Source of the DNA: Fidelibacterota bacterium
GTDB lineage: Bacteria; Fidelibacterota; UBA8477; JABMPR01
Reading direction: 5' to 3'
NCBI GenBank assembly: GCA_016844955.1
Contig: JAERTH010000173.1
Location: 1 to 55,243 of the forward strand
DNA: 55,243 nt
Shown here: one piece after another, positions 23,972 to 33,051 of the stretch
Layout: every line of letters starts with the position of its first letter
How positions within the stretch are numbered: position 1 is the first letter of the stretch
Notes under the pieces: generated by a model
The model's input: the letters and a program-made list of their open reading frames with translations, nothing else
Databases searched by the model: none
What the model was told of the DNA's origin: nothing
Translations under genes and position numbers: made by a program

Positions 23972-26514
23972 TTATGACTGACAAAATTCAAACCATTGAG
24001 AGTATTGGTGCCAAAACGGAAAAGCCTACTACGCTTGGAAAAGTTAAAAATGAGGGTGAGTTCCCCTTTGATAATATTCTGAAACCAGGAAACATTGAGG
24101 AGCCCCTATTAAAAGTTTCAACCAAAGTAAATCAGCTAAATATGTTTCAAAATCGCCATCGCACAAACGATGGTAAAAAAATTCCACTGAAGGCCAAGGA
24201 AATTCTTGATACATCTAAATTGAAACAAAAAAGCACAGCAGAAGCTGCTGCTAAATCAGATCAGGACCAGACATCTGTCAAAAGCTTGAAGGATGATGAT
24301 CAGCACCAAACATCTGTCAAAAGTTTGAAAAATAATGATCAGGACCCGGCATCTATCAAACACTTGAAGAATATGGATCCAGAGCGAGTATCTGCAAAAA
24401 GTTTGAAGCATGCGAATCAGGAGTCAGACAAAACTGCACAGGGAGACAGGACCCCTGCTAGGGATATCCCAGTTGAGAAAGTGGTCGTAAGGGCTAAAGC
24501 ACCTGAACTTTCCGATAGCATTGAAATTCCAGTACCGGCAGCTGTCGCTCAAGGTGATAGCAACCCCAAGGATCTTAAAGCAATACCTGAATTAAATGCA
24601 AGTTCTGGAGTCCCGATCGGTGATGGAAAAGTTGTCAAGCCGGAAGCTGTGAAGTCAGTTAAGGTACCAGCACAGCAAAACGTTAAGATCTCTGCTGATC
24701 AGAACCCTGTAGTTCGCGAAAACCAGAGCAAACCAAAACATACAGCAGAAACCTTGGTGAATGCATCTAAAGTGCAGGAAACACCAGCAAAGGATACGCA
24801 TGTTTCAAGTGGCACCAATCCCGCAAAAGTAGTTGAGCATGAAGCTCAGGTAGCCGCGCCCCAGAAATCGCCCGGTAACATTGCCCAGGAGACACCCCCA
24901 GCAGCAGTGGCACAACCCAAAATAGTAAAACGATCAAACCAAAGCCCTGAACCTGTGGGAACTGATTCTGAAGGTAAAACCCAAGTTCTCAAAAATGATG
25001 TTCAGGCAAGACACCCACAACCAACTGCAGCATCTAGCGTTGAGCAACCTGAGATCAAAGCGAAGCAGCCTGAATCTGCACCCCTTCCCGTCAGGGAAAG
25101 TCAGCCTGTCAGAAAACCAGAATCATCCCCAGCACCTGCTGAAAATCAGAGACCTGTGAAATCCCGGGAGGCAGTTCCCGCTGAAGTGAAACATTTGAGA
25201 AATGCTGTAGGGGAGAATGTCCGCGCGTCTAGCGAAAATCAACAAGAATTAAAGCAGCATGAGAGGGTCACACCACAAAAGGATATCAAAGTTCAATATC
25301 CAGCTGAAAAACCAGTAGAAGCTATTCAGCGCCAGGAGAATCCAGTATTGGCTCAGCGTCAGGAACAACAAGTAGCTATACCCCAACCAGAGAAACCAGC
25401 GACCAGGCAGACGAGCCCGGAAGTTATTGCAGCCACAAATAAACCTAATCTCATGAGCAAATTGACACGCAAAGTTGCGCCAGAGAAAACTGCGGAACTA
25501 AGAACAGCACGTTCTCAAACTGCTCAAAATAAACCCCAGACACCCCACCTTGTGGAGGCAGCAGTATCTAGGACAGAGCAAATCAAAATCCCCAAAGCGG
25601 AAACTATTCAGGAACCTGGAACTCCTGTGATTGAACAGGAAGCAAGTCCATCTATTGAGTCCACAACAAATCGTAGTATTGATACTCCAGTAGTGGCTCA
25701 AGCCACTCAGCCACAAAACACACAAACTCGTGATAAGAGGCCTCTGGTAAAAACCAGGGTAACTGCATCCAAACGTAGTTCAGTAGCTCAGCATCTCAAC
25801 TCACGTAGATCTAATCAGATGAAAGCCTCCTATGGAACTGAATCAGCTGCTGAAAATGTGCACGCGGAATCAGTAGAAAATCCCTCTGATGTACTCAAAC
25901 AGCAGTTGCGTGATAGAATTGAAGTACTCAAGAAAGCCCAGGATTCCGTTGCACAACCTCAGGAACAACAACCTGTCCAGAATATGCACCGTGGGCTATC
26001 CATGCGGGCTACTCCAGAGATGGGACCAATGCAGGGCAACACATCTACAATACCTCATCCGCGGGCCAATGCACCGCTGTTTGCCCGAAGTTTTGCTGCT
26101 GAGATGATTGACAAAATTCGTGAAATGAGTTTTGAAAAAACTGCAGATGGAATTGCCAATAAAGCCAGCTTTGTTGTTGATGGAGGTCCAATGGGTGAAA
26201 TGGATATTGAGTTTCACCAGGAAGCTACCCGCGAACAAATAACCATTTTTGTTGAAAATGATCTCGCTAAAAGTGAATTACAGCGTGTAATGCCTCATAT
26301 CGAAGACAATATGAATCAGCGCGGATTGAACTTTTCTAATGTGGATGTGGAAGTCAAAGACAACCACAAAAATAGTGAATCCATGGGCGATGAAAACTCT
26401 CAACATTCAGATTCAAATGAAAAAGCAGCACCACCAGAACAGATGGTGACTGAAGATAACCAAGCAAACACTAACCGTAACTACGGCTACAACACGATGG
26501 AAGTGTTAGCCTAA
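23968..26514 (+). CDS. fliK: Hook-length control protein FliK
   Basis: The 848-residue product is very long for FliK (usually 350-500). The C-terminal hook-length domain is recognisable (about 708-800, FARSFAAEMIDKIREMSFE and GGPMGEMDIEFHQEATREQI). The preceding 700 residues are low-complexity, rich in Gln, Pro, Lys, Ala and Val and surely disordered, as expected of a molecular ruler; great length may mean a long hook. Four imperfect 13-residue repeats lie at residues 98-149. The switch domain interacts with FlhB, whose cleavage site here is unusual. An ATG at 23974 is an alternative start. Confidence 0.92.
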   Translation: MIMTDKIQTIESIGAKTEKPTTLGKVKNEGEFPFDNILKPGNIEEPLLKVSTKVNQLNMFQNRHRTNDGKKIPLKAKEILDTSKLKQKSTAEAAAKSDQDQTSVKSLKDDDQHQTSVKSLKNNDQDPASIKHLKNMDPERVSAKSLKHANQESDKTAQGDRTPARDIPVEKVVVRAKAPELSDSIEIPVPAAVAQGDSNPKDLKAIPELNASSGVPIGDGKVVKPEAVKSVKVPAQQNVKISADQNPVVRENQSKPKHTAETLVNASKVQETPAKDTHVSSGTNPAKVVEHEAQVAAPQKSPGNIAQETPPAAVAQPKIVKRSNQSPEPVGTDSEGKTQVLKNDVQARHPQPTAASSVEQPEIKAKQPESAPLPVRESQPVRKPESSPAPAENQRPVKSREAVPAEVKHLRNAVGENVRASSENQQELKQHERVTPQKDIKVQYPAEKPVEAIQRQENPVLAQRQEQQVAIPQPEKPATRQTSPEVIAATNKPNLMSKLTRKVAPEKTAELRTARSQTAQNKPQTPHLVEAAVSRTEQIKIPKAETIQEPGTPVIEQEASPSIESTTNRSIDTPVVAQATQPQNTQTRDKRPLVKTRVTASKRSSVAQHLNSRRSNQMKASYGTESAAENVHAESVENPSDVLKQQLRDRIEVLKKAQDSVAQPQEQQPVQNMHRGLSMRATPEMGPMQGNTSTIPHPRANAPLFARSFAAEMIDKIREMSFEKTADGIANKASFVVDGGPMGEMDIEFHQEATREQITIFVENDLAKSELQRVMPHIEDNMNQRGLNFSNVDVEVKDNHKNSESMGDENSQHSDSNEKAAPPEQMVTEDNQANTNRNYGYNTMEVLA
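24259..24414 (+). repeat. fliK: Four tandem 39-bp (13-residue) repeats inside fliK
   Basis: Four in-frame units of 13 codons with consensus DQDQTSVKSLKNN: the first two are nearly identical, the third and fourth diverge (DQDPASIKHLKNM, DPERVSAKSLKHA). They lie in the disordered ruler part, where copy number could vary and change ruler length. Confidence 0.85.
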
Positions 26515-26533
26515 TGAAAGAAAGGAGGTAGCC

Positions 26534-27253
26534 ATGACTGAGATTGCAGGTCTCACCAGAGGAGGCGGTAGTGAAATGTTTGATGCCGTCAATACCGATA
26601 TCGGTGGAGTGTCCCAGCAGGATTTTTTACAACTGCTCATCACACAGATGAAGCATCAGGATCCTATGGAGCCACAGGATAGTCAACAATTTGCAGCTCA
26701 GTTGGCACAATTCACTCAACTCGAAGAACTTCAGAAATTAAACAGTACATCCTCACAGGGTGTCGAGACCAACCTCATGCTGGCTCAGACCATTAATAAC
26801 ACGATGGCAGCTACCATGGTAGGGAAAGAGGTTAAAGCAATCGGTAACAAGGTTGTCCTCGAACATGGTGTCGATCCTCAGATCAGCTTCCAGACGGGTG
26901 CTTTTGCAGATGATGTGGAAATCACCATCAGGGATGCTGCTGGACAGGTTGTAGATACTATCGGAATGCAATCCGTATCCAAAGGCGATCATACGATCAC
27001 CTGGGATGGGGAAGGCCATAACGGTACACTTCCACCTGGTGATTACACCTTCTCACTCACTGCCTCAAATGTAGCAGGGGATGAGATCGCCACAGATACG
27101 ATCACAATGGGTCTTATCGAGGCAGTCAGGTATGGAAAATCGGGAGCTATTTTTGTTGTGAATGGAGATGAAATTCCCTTCTCAATGGTAATGGAGCTCG
27201 GTGTGTTTAACTCAGAAGAAATTACTCCGAGTGAACCTGAGGACGGAGGCTAA
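26534..27253 (+). CDS. flgD: Hook assembly scaffold FlgD
   Basis: The 239-residue product has the FlgD N-terminal signature QQDFLQLLITQMKHQDPMEPQDSQQFAAQLAQF in two conserved blocks (about 28-60), then a beta-rich domain with a FlgD Ig-like/Tudor fold (about 100-225, ITWDGEGHNGTLPPGDYTF). FlgD forms the cap under which hook subunits assemble. AGGAGG lies just upstream of the ATG. It precedes the small flagellar operon protein by three bases. Confidence 0.96.
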   Translation: MTEIAGLTRGGGSEMFDAVNTDIGGVSQQDFLQLLITQMKHQDPMEPQDSQQFAAQLAQFTQLEELQKLNSTSSQGVETNLMLAQTINNTMAATMVGKEVKAIGNKVVLEHGVDPQISFQTGAFADDVEITIRDAAGQVVDTIGMQSVSKGDHTITWDGEGHNGTLPPGDYTFSLTASNVAGDEIATDTITMGLIEAVRYGKSGAIFVVNGDEIPFSMVMELGVFNSEEITPSEPEDGG

Positions 27254-27256
27254 AAT

Positions 27257-27670
27257 ATGAAATTAGCTGAACTCCAGATTAGACAGGGTGGACTGCCACT
27301 CAGACCGGATCAGGTACAGGGACCAAAACGGCATCCTGCCACACCGCCGTCGGGTCAAATTCAGGATGGTCAGAAATCATTTCAGGACATTCTGAACTCA
27401 AAGGTAAACGAACAACCACAACTGAAATTCAGTGCACATGCTATGAAACGCATGTCAGAACGATCCATGCAGCCCTCACAGGTAGAGCTGGATCGATTGA
27501 ATCAAGGTTTTGAAAAGGCTCGTGAAAAAGGAGCACAGTCATCATTAATCCTGGTGGATGAGATGGCTTATGTGGTGAGTGTCAAAAATCAGACTGTGAT
27601 CACCGCATTGGACAAAAATGCCGCACAGGGGAACGTATTCTCCAATATCGACAGTGTGGCTATTGTATAA
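27257..27670 (+). CDS. Flagellar operon protein (TIGR02530-like)
   Basis: The 137-residue product has a variable N-terminus and a conserved C-terminal half: FSAHAMKRMSERSMQPSQ, then KAREKGAQSSLILVDEMAYV and VSVKNQTVITALDKN with NVFSNIDSVAIV at the end. This is the small 'flagellar operon protein' family found between flgD and flgE in Firmicutes, spirochaetes and others. Its function is unknown; a hook-assembly role is inferred from constant position. Confidence 0.88.
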   Translation: MKLAELQIRQGGLPLRPDQVQGPKRHPATPPSGQIQDGQKSFQDILNSKVNEQPQLKFSAHAMKRMSERSMQPSQVELDRLNQGFEKAREKGAQSSLILVDEMAYVVSVKNQTVITALDKNAAQGNVFSNIDSVAIV

Positions 27671-27741
27671 CTAATTGGGTTGGACCCTAACGGGAAACCC
27701 GCGATCCGCCGAATGACAGACGTGGATCAGGAAAGGAACAA

Positions 27742-29343
27742 ATGAGTCAAGCATTATCGTCAGCACTAGCTGGTTTACAGGGACAAATGAGAACGATGGA
27801 ACTTCTGGGAAGTAACATCGCCAATATCAATACTGTAGGTTACAAAAGTAGTCGTATGACCTTCCTGGAAGCTTTAGGACAGGTTATCGATGTTGAATAT
27901 ACACCTTTTAAGCAGGGTGATCTGGAAGCCACAGGTTTTCAGACTGATCTGGCCATTCGTGGCGAAAGCTTTTTTGTTGTAGATACCCAGGAAGACGATC
28001 GCTATTACACACGCGCTGGAGCTTTTTTCTTCGATGAAGAAGGTGCCCTCGTGAACAGTAGTGGTTACACCGTTCAGGGGTGGATGTCTAATATCAATGG
28101 CGATGAAGAAGTACAGACCCTCGCCAATCTTGAAGACGTTAGTCTGGACAGTAATTTAAAAGCTGAGGCTTTGCCCTCACAAAACCTATGGTTGTCTGGA
28201 AACCTTTCATCAGGTCTCGTGCCCACTGCTCAGATATGGAGAGCTGGTTTTCCTTTTACTGAAGAAGGTGGTGTCACGCCTGCGACAGTAGCTACGGAAT
28301 TGAACGACCTCGATGAAACCAGTGATTTGGATACCCTGCAAGATGGTGATGAAATTGTTCTGAATGGTACTGATAAAGATGGTGCTCCGGTGAGTACCAC
28401 CTTTACCTATGGTGTAGCCAATGATGGAACCACGCTTGGTGATCTGGTCACAATTATCAACGACGTCACCGATGGCTGGGGTGCTTTTGCTACAGCAAAT
28501 ATTGTTGAAGGAAAAATCCAACTAGAGGATAACGTTCCTGGAGATAGTGAGACATCCATCAACATGTATGCAGAACCAGGCAATGCCGGTGCCATCTCAA
28601 TCCCATATTTCGAAGAGACGTCAGAGGGTTTCACTGGTCGTGTTTCTACATCAGCAGTTATCTATGATACACTGGGTGAAAGTCACAACCTGGTGTTCGA
28701 GTTCACCAAGACAGAAATACCCGGAGAGTGGACATGGAGTGTTACTCCTTCTGGCGATGAAGTCATCCATGCAGACAACTCCACTGGATCTATTTATTTT
28801 AATGATGTGGGTCAAGTAACCTCATTTGTATACGACAATGGATATAGTCGCATTGAGATGGAACCGGTTAACGGTGGTGCAAATGTGCTATTACAGGTTC
28901 ATGTTAGTGGATCTGAGAATTTTACAGGTATCACTCAGTTCAATTCCAGTTCGTCCTTGGCAGTCAGGAAACATGATGGTCGTGCAACTGGTGAATTGAC
29001 CGGTTATGAGATTGAGGAAGACGGTGCCATCATGGGTAGTTTCAGCAATGGTGTCAGTCTAAAGCTGGCTCAGATTGCTGTAGGTGAATTTACTGATCCA
29101 AGTGCTTTGAATAAAGTCAGTGGTAGTAACTTCATCGAAACCATTAAGAGTGGTGACGTTCATATTGGAAAAGCAGATACCTTTGGTTCAACAATTGAAC
29201 AGGGGTATTTAGAGTTATCCAATGTTGATATTGCGGAACAGTTCTCCCAGATCATTGAAGCTCAGCGAGCATTCCAGGCATCTGCCCGTGTGCTTTCAAC
29301 GCTGAACCAGGTGATCCAGGAATCAACCAAGTTAGGTCTCTAG
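27742..29343 (+). CDS. flgE: Hook protein FlgE
   Basis: The 533-residue product is FlgE. The N-terminal signature LGSNIANINTVGYKSSRMTF (about 28-47), a FlgE D1/D2 body with SGEGFF-like RGESFFVVDT (about 73-82), a central insertion (about 170-290) typical of longer hooks, and the C-terminal SNVDIAEQFSQIIEAQRAFQ are all present. It forms the flexible universal joint. AGGAAAGG precedes the ATG. A 71-base gap separates it from the upstream gene. Confidence 0.96.
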   Translation: MSQALSSALAGLQGQMRTMELLGSNIANINTVGYKSSRMTFLEALGQVIDVEYTPFKQGDLEATGFQTDLAIRGESFFVVDTQEDDRYYTRAGAFFFDEEGALVNSSGYTVQGWMSNINGDEEVQTLANLEDVSLDSNLKAEALPSQNLWLSGNLSSGLVPTAQIWRAGFPFTEEGGVTPATVATELNDLDETSDLDTLQDGDEIVLNGTDKDGAPVSTTFTYGVANDGTTLGDLVTIINDVTDGWGAFATANIVEGKIQLEDNVPGDSETSINMYAEPGNAGAISIPYFEETSEGFTGRVSTSAVIYDTLGESHNLVFEFTKTEIPGEWTWSVTPSGDEVIHADNSTGSIYFNDVGQVTSFVYDNGYSRIEMEPVNGGANVLLQVHVSGSENFTGITQFNSSSSLAVRKHDGRATGELTGYEIEEDGAIMGSFSNGVSLKLAQIAVGEFTDPSALNKVSGSNFIETIKSGDVHIGKADTFGSTIEQGYLELSNVDIAEQFSQIIEAQRAFQASARVLSTLNQVIQESTKLGL

Positions 29344-29376
29344 GACTAGCTAATTTGACAACGTTTTAATGGTACT

Positions 29377-29411
29377 GAGGGTGGTTTCGATATGAAACCG
29401 GAACCACCCTC
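29377..29411 (+). repeat. Hairpin between flgE and motA with two alternative pairings
   Basis: GAGGGTGGTT (29377-29386) and AACCACCCTC (29402-29411) form a perfect 10-bp stem. Inside, GGTTTC (29383-29388) can pair with GAAACC (29394-29399) instead, which competes with the outer stem. No T-tract follows, so this is not a standard terminator. It could protect the flgE 3' end or adjust motAB levels. Confidence 0.6.
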
Positions 29412-29445
29412 CACCTGTTACGAAAACATGAAAGGTGTAGGCTAG

Positions 29446-30216
29446 ATGGATCTGGCAACGATACTCGGGATAGTTATAGGATTTGGACTGGTTGTTTTCA
29501 CTATCCTTTCAGGTAGTGGCAGCGCAGCGATTTTCGTTCATATACCATCCCTGGCAGTTGTTTTTGGTGGAGCGGTAGCAGCCACGCTGGTACACACACC
29601 ATTAGGTGAAGTCATCAGCGCTATGAAGGTAGTTGGAAATGCCTTTAAGGTCGAGCCAGCCAAAGAACCTGAAATCATTGAACAATTCGTTGACCTCGCC
29701 AAGAAAGCCAGACGGGAAGGTATCCTGGCCATTGATCGTGAACTTGCTAACATTGAAGATGACTTCATGCGATCCGGGCTGGAAATGGCGGTTGATGGTT
29801 CAGAACCTGAAACCATCCGCGCTGTACTCGAAACTGAGCTGCAATACCTGATTGAAAGACACAAACGTGGTAAACAGATTTTTTCCTCCCTTGGAATGTA
29901 CGCCCCAGCCTTCGGTATGATCGGAACCCTCATTGGGTTGATTGCCATGCTGCAGAATCTGGATGATCCATCAAATATTGGTGGTGGAATGGCTGTAGCT
30001 TTGATTACAACCTTTTATGGTTCCCTGCTGGCAAACCTGATTTTTCTGCCATTGGCCGGAAAACTCCAGAATCGTTCTGATGAAGAGATCACCCGCAAGG
30101 AAATGATCATTGAAGGCGTTTTGGCCATTCAGTATGGTGAGCATCCCAAGAACATTCATAGAAAGCTTTTGAACTTCATCGCACCGAAGAATCGTCCCGA
30201 AGAGGAAGAAGAATAG
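29446..30216 (+). CDS. motA: Stator protein MotA
   Basis: The 256-residue membrane protein has four predicted transmembrane segments (two near the N-terminus, about 4-50, and two at about 150-205) around a cytoplasmic loop with the charged residues that touch FliG. Conserved stretches include PSLAVVFGGAVAATL and the GMYAPAFGMIGTLIGLI with GGGMAVALITTFYGSLLAN near the end. MotA and MotB form the ion-driven stator. The coupling ion cannot be read with confidence. Confidence 0.96.
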   Translation: MDLATILGIVIGFGLVVFTILSGSGSAAIFVHIPSLAVVFGGAVAATLVHTPLGEVISAMKVVGNAFKVEPAKEPEIIEQFVDLAKKARREGILAIDRELANIEDDFMRSGLEMAVDGSEPETIRAVLETELQYLIERHKRGKQIFSSLGMYAPAFGMIGTLIGLIAMLQNLDDPSNIGGGMAVALITTFYGSLLANLIFLPLAGKLQNRSDEEITRKEMIIEGVLAIQYGEHPKNIHRKLLNFIAPKNRPEEEEE

Positions 30217-30220
30217 CCCA

Positions 30221-30937
30221 ATGAAGAAGAAGATCGAAGAGGCCAGTGACGAGCCAACCGCTCCGTTTTGGATGACCACCTATGGTGATATGGTCACCCT
30301 GCTGTTAACCTTCTTTATTCTTATGATTTCATTTGCCAATATGGACGAGCGTAAATGGGCTATGGCAGCCAAATCCCTACAGGGGGCTTTGGGTGTTATG
30401 GAACAGTACAAAGTTGAAATGCAGATGATGAAGGAGACTCCCGGTGGGGAAGATGACATGCTCATTCGTAGCGATGTCATGGAGCGATTGAGAGAATTCG
30501 AAGAGCAAATGGCTGAACAGATCGATGAAGGTGATATCACTGTGGAGTCCATCAAGAATGGACTCCTGATCCAGATGGGGAGCAAGTTGTTGTTCAATTC
30601 TGGTGAGGCAACGCTAAAACCGGAATCATATGAAATTATGAAGCTGGTTGGTAAGACAGTAAAGGATCATGCTGCAGAAATCGTGATTTCAGGTCATACG
30701 GACAATGTGCCCATTAATTCACGGCAATTTCCTTCCAATTGGGAACTGTCAGGTGCCAGAGCTTTGAGCGTAGTGAATTACCTGATTGCCAATGCAGATA
30801 TTCCGCCCAAAATTTTGGCGGCTACCGCTTATGGTGAACATCGACCCATCGTACCAAATGATACACCGGCGGATCGGAAAATTAATCGCCGGGTTGAGTT
30901 CGCAGTAACCTGGTTAATCCCGGAGTTTGCATACTAG
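30221..30937 (+). CDS. motB: Stator protein MotB
   Basis: The 238-residue product has the MotB transmembrane helix with the ion-binding Asp (PFWMTTYGDMVTLLLTFF, about 13-30) and a C-terminal OmpA-like peptidoglycan-binding domain (about 120-235, EIVISGHTDNVPINSRQ and NWELSGARALSVVNYL). The segment after the Asp, TLLLTFFILMISF, is closer in feel to MotS/PomB than to E. coli MotB, but that is a weak hint only. A terminator follows, ending the flgB-motB run. Confidence 0.96.
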   Translation: MKKKIEEASDEPTAPFWMTTYGDMVTLLLTFFILMISFANMDERKWAMAAKSLQGALGVMEQYKVEMQMMKETPGGEDDMLIRSDVMERLREFEEQMAEQIDEGDITVESIKNGLLIQMGSKLLFNSGEATLKPESYEIMKLVGKTVKDHAAEIVISGHTDNVPINSRQFPSNWELSGARALSVVNYLIANADIPPKILAATAYGEHRPIVPNDTPADRKINRRVEFAVTWLIPEFAY

Positions 30938-30960
30938 CAATACTTCCTTAAATCTTTGAT

Positions 30961-30989
30961 AAACGCTCCTGCTGGGGCGTTTTTTTTTT
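30961..30989 (+). terminator. Intrinsic terminator after motB
   Basis: AACGCTCC (30962-30969) and GGGGCGTT (30974-30981) form an 8-bp stem with one T-G pair and a four-base loop, followed by a long T run to 30989. It ends the flgB-motB transcription unit. Confidence 0.92.
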
Positions 30990-31057
30990 GCCCAGGATTC
31001 CCCCCAAATTATTAAAATTTTCCCAAAACGAATTCAGGGAAAATTATCATTGATTCA

Positions 31058-31070
31058 GGAAAAAATTTCC
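31058..31070. promoter_or_regulatory. Palindrome GGAAA-AAA-TTTCC, candidate activator site
   Basis: A 13-bp inverted repeat extending to 15 bp (flanked by A and T). A near copy, GGAAAAATATTCG, lies at 31368-31380 immediately before the -24 box of the fliL promoter. The full palindrome is about 340 bases upstream of the predicted transcript start, farther than the other examples. Confidence 0.42.
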
Positions 31071-31204
31071 TCAAAAGTCGAATTAAGGGTTTCTGGAAGT
31101 TTTTGATCCTTACAATATTTTCCCGAATTAGACTGAAAAAGTAGCACAAAACTTCTCTTGATCTAATCGTTTGATTTTTATTACATAACATTTCCGCTAA
31201 GGCT

Positions 31205-31239
31205 GGTAACTCACTGTAAATCAGTGTGATATAGCTACC
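31205..31239 (+). repeat. Nested hairpin in the fliL upstream region
   Basis: GGTA (31205-31208) pairs with TACC (31236-31239) and inside it CACTG (31212-31216) pairs with CAGTG (31222-31226). About 25 bases later TAAAG/CTTTA with inner GGTAC/GTACC (31264-31293) forms another. Both lie upstream of the sigma-54-like promoter, so they are DNA-level inverted repeats or belong to another transcript. Confidence 0.4.
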
Positions 31240-31380
31240 ATCCCAGGGTAAAAATATTTGACCTAAAGCTATGGGTACTTGTCGGTACCTTTAATTGCAG
31301 CATGGTATGAATCGAAATTTCCTTAATCCGCTGTATTTAGACCCCTAAAACGGGATCTTATAAAAGGGGAAAAATATTCG

Positions 31381-31396
31381 TGGCATATTATTTGGA
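31381..31396 (+). promoter_or_regulatory. Sigma-54-like promoter of the fliL operon
   Basis: TGGCATATTATTTGGA has a good -24 box; the -12 box reads TTGGA, with GG replacing GC. Start would be near 31408, leaving a leader of about 75 bases with a clear AAAGGAG site, so the geometry is sensible. Confidence 0.42.
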
Positions 31397-31483
31397 AAAA
31401 GAAGGCCATGATTATGAAGAATCAACCTAATGAAAATGCTGTGTGCCCTCGAAATATCACGAGGATTGACTAAAGGAGTACCC

Positions 31484-32008
31484 ATGGCGGAAGACCAAAC
31501 AATTGATGTTGACCAGGAAGAATACGAAGATGAAGCGGGAGGTTTGCCACCAGTCGTAAAGATTTTAATAATAGTTATTGTTCTGATCATTTTATCTGTC
31601 GGCGCTTTCTTCGTATCAAAAACATTTTTACTGCCTAAATACCAGGCCTACAAAGAAGCCAAGGAACTTGCAGCCATTGAAGCTGAAAAGAATGCTGTTC
31701 CCACGATGGGGCTCATTCACATAATTGACAATATCACCGTCAATACGCTGGGATCGGGTGGAAGACGTTATGTAATTGCTGAAGTCGCACTGGAAGTACA
31801 AGATCAACTGATAATTGATGAGATCATCACACGTGAACCACAAATCCGCGATGAGTTCATCAGATATCTACGTCGCCAGACTGCCCAGCATGTACTCGAT
31901 CTAGGATTTCAGGAACGCTCCAGACGCGATTTAACCAAGATGCTCAACTCACACCTTAGCTCAGGAAAAGTTGACAGCATGTACTATGTAAAGCTGTTGC
32001 TTCAGTAG
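31484..32008 (+). CDS. fliL: Stator-associated protein FliL
   Basis: The 174-residue product has a single N-terminal transmembrane helix (about 24-47, VVKILIIVIVLIILSVGAFF) and a periplasmic FliL domain (about 75-174, HIIDNITVNTLGSGGRRYVIAEVALEV and FIRYLRRQTAQHVLDLGFQ). FliL rings surround the stator and support its activity. Start set at ATG 31484, which has AAAGGAG upstream; an upstream ATG at 31430 has none. It opens the fliL-fliA run. Confidence 0.94.
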   Translation: MAEDQTIDVDQEEYEDEAGGLPPVVKILIIVIVLIILSVGAFFVSKTFLLPKYQAYKEAKELAAIEAEKNAVPTMGLIHIIDNITVNTLGSGGRRYVIAEVALEVQDQLIIDEIITREPQIRDEFIRYLRRQTAQHVLDLGFQERSRRDLTKMLNSHLSSGKVDSMYYVKLLLQ

Positions 32009-32037
32009 GTGATGCATGAGTTTCATGGAGAATAGTG

Positions 32038-33051
32038 ATGACTAAAATATTATCACAAGAAGAAATTGATTCCCTACTAACCAGTGTATCCAGTGGTGAT
32101 GATGCTGAAATTCAGCCACGGAAAAGCGCTGGTAAGATTTCTTTATATGATTTCAAACGCCCCAATCTTATTTCAAAAGACCAGATGCGCCTACTGGAGA
32201 ATATCCATGAAGGTCTGGCACGGAACTTTGGCGTCTACTTATCTGCTCAATTGAGAATGATCGTAGACATGAACCTGCTGGCCATTGATCAGATTATGTA
32301 TTCTGAGTTTGTCATGTCCATCGTTTCCCCTGGAGCAATCTATGTAGGTGATTTCTCCGATCCACAAAGCAAATTTGTGCTAGAGGTAAGTCCCCAGCTC
32401 GTGGTATTCATTGTTGAACGGCTTTTCGGTGGCAAGGGACACCTTATCCCAATGGTGCGTCCAATATCAGTGATTGAACAAAGAATCATGAATCGGGTCG
32501 TGGAACGTATCTCTTCAGAAATAAGCAAGAACTGGGAACCTCTACGACAATTTGACACCGATGTAAATCGATTTGAAAGTAATCCTGAGTTTGTCCAGAT
32601 TGTATCTGCTTCCGAACCAGTTATCGTTGTTTCCATGGAAGCCAAGATTCACAACAACACTTCAATGATGAACATATGTTACCCGTATCGTTGGATCAGT
32701 AGCATTCTTTCAAGTCCTGAGATTCAAGAAAAGGTGCTTTTTGGCGCAAGTGAAGGAACTCAGAATGAAAAACAAACGCTGATGAAATCAGTTGCCGTAA
32801 CTCCCGTGGACGTAAAGGCGGTCCTGGGGAAGGGCAAGATATCAATAGACGATTTTATGAATTTAAGTGCTGGCGATGTGATTCTTCTCGATGGTAGAAC
32901 CAAAGAAAAGATATCGGTCTTTGCTGAGAACAGACTCATATGTACTGCCTCAATGGGACAGACAAACCAGAACAATGCCATCCGCATACACAATGTAATT
33001 ACCGGAGATGAAGGTCATGAAAAACGCAGACTTCAACACAAAATTAAATAG
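32038..33051 (+). CDS. fliM: Motor switch protein FliM
   Basis: The 337-residue product has the CheY-binding peptide LSQEEIDSLL at residues 5-14, the CheC-like middle domain (about 40-230; GAIYVGDFSDPQSKFVLEVS) and the C-terminal SpoA domain (about 250-325). FliM forms the C-ring wall and passes CheY-P binding to FliG. GGAG lies upstream of ATG 32038, preferred over the in-frame GTG at 32035. The gene overlaps fliN by 35 bases. Confidence 0.97.
   Translation: MTKILSQEEIDSLLTSVSSGDDAEIQPRKSAGKISLYDFKRPNLISKDQMRLLENIHEGLARNFGVYLSAQLRMIVDMNLLAIDQIMYSEFVMSIVSPGAIYVGDFSDPQSKFVLEVSPQLVVFIVERLFGGKGHLIPMVRPISVIEQRIMNRVVERISSEISKNWEPLRQFDTDVNRFESNPEFVQIVSASEPVIVVSMEAKIHNNTSMMNICYPYRWISSILSSPEIQEKVLFGASEGTQNEKQTLMKSVAVTPVDVKAVLGKGKISIDDFMNLSAGDVILLDGRTKEKISVFAENRLICTASMGQTNQNNAIRIHNVITGDEGHEKRRLQHKIK

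Larger units (their letters stand above)
30990..31483. other. Upstream region of the fliL operon
   Basis: About 490 bases without a convincing gene. It is AT-rich and contains several copies of AAAATTTTCCC/GGGAAAATT-type sequence, among them an inverted repeat (about 31012-31044), a palindrome at 31058-31070, a nested hairpin at 31205-31239, a second hairpin at 31264-31293, and a sigma-54-like promoter at 31381. It is the densest noncoding regulatory region in the window and might include a leader RNA, though I recognise no known riboswitch. Confidence 0.55.

Noticed and set aside
27671..27741. GGATC-type inverted repeat upstream of flgE
   Set aside because: The GATCC/GGATC stem is only five pairs with a long loop; not distinguishable from chance.
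31205..31293. Possible c-di-GMP or other known riboswitch before fliL
   Set aside because: Hairpins are present but none of the conserved GEMM-type core sequences; I cannot name a class.
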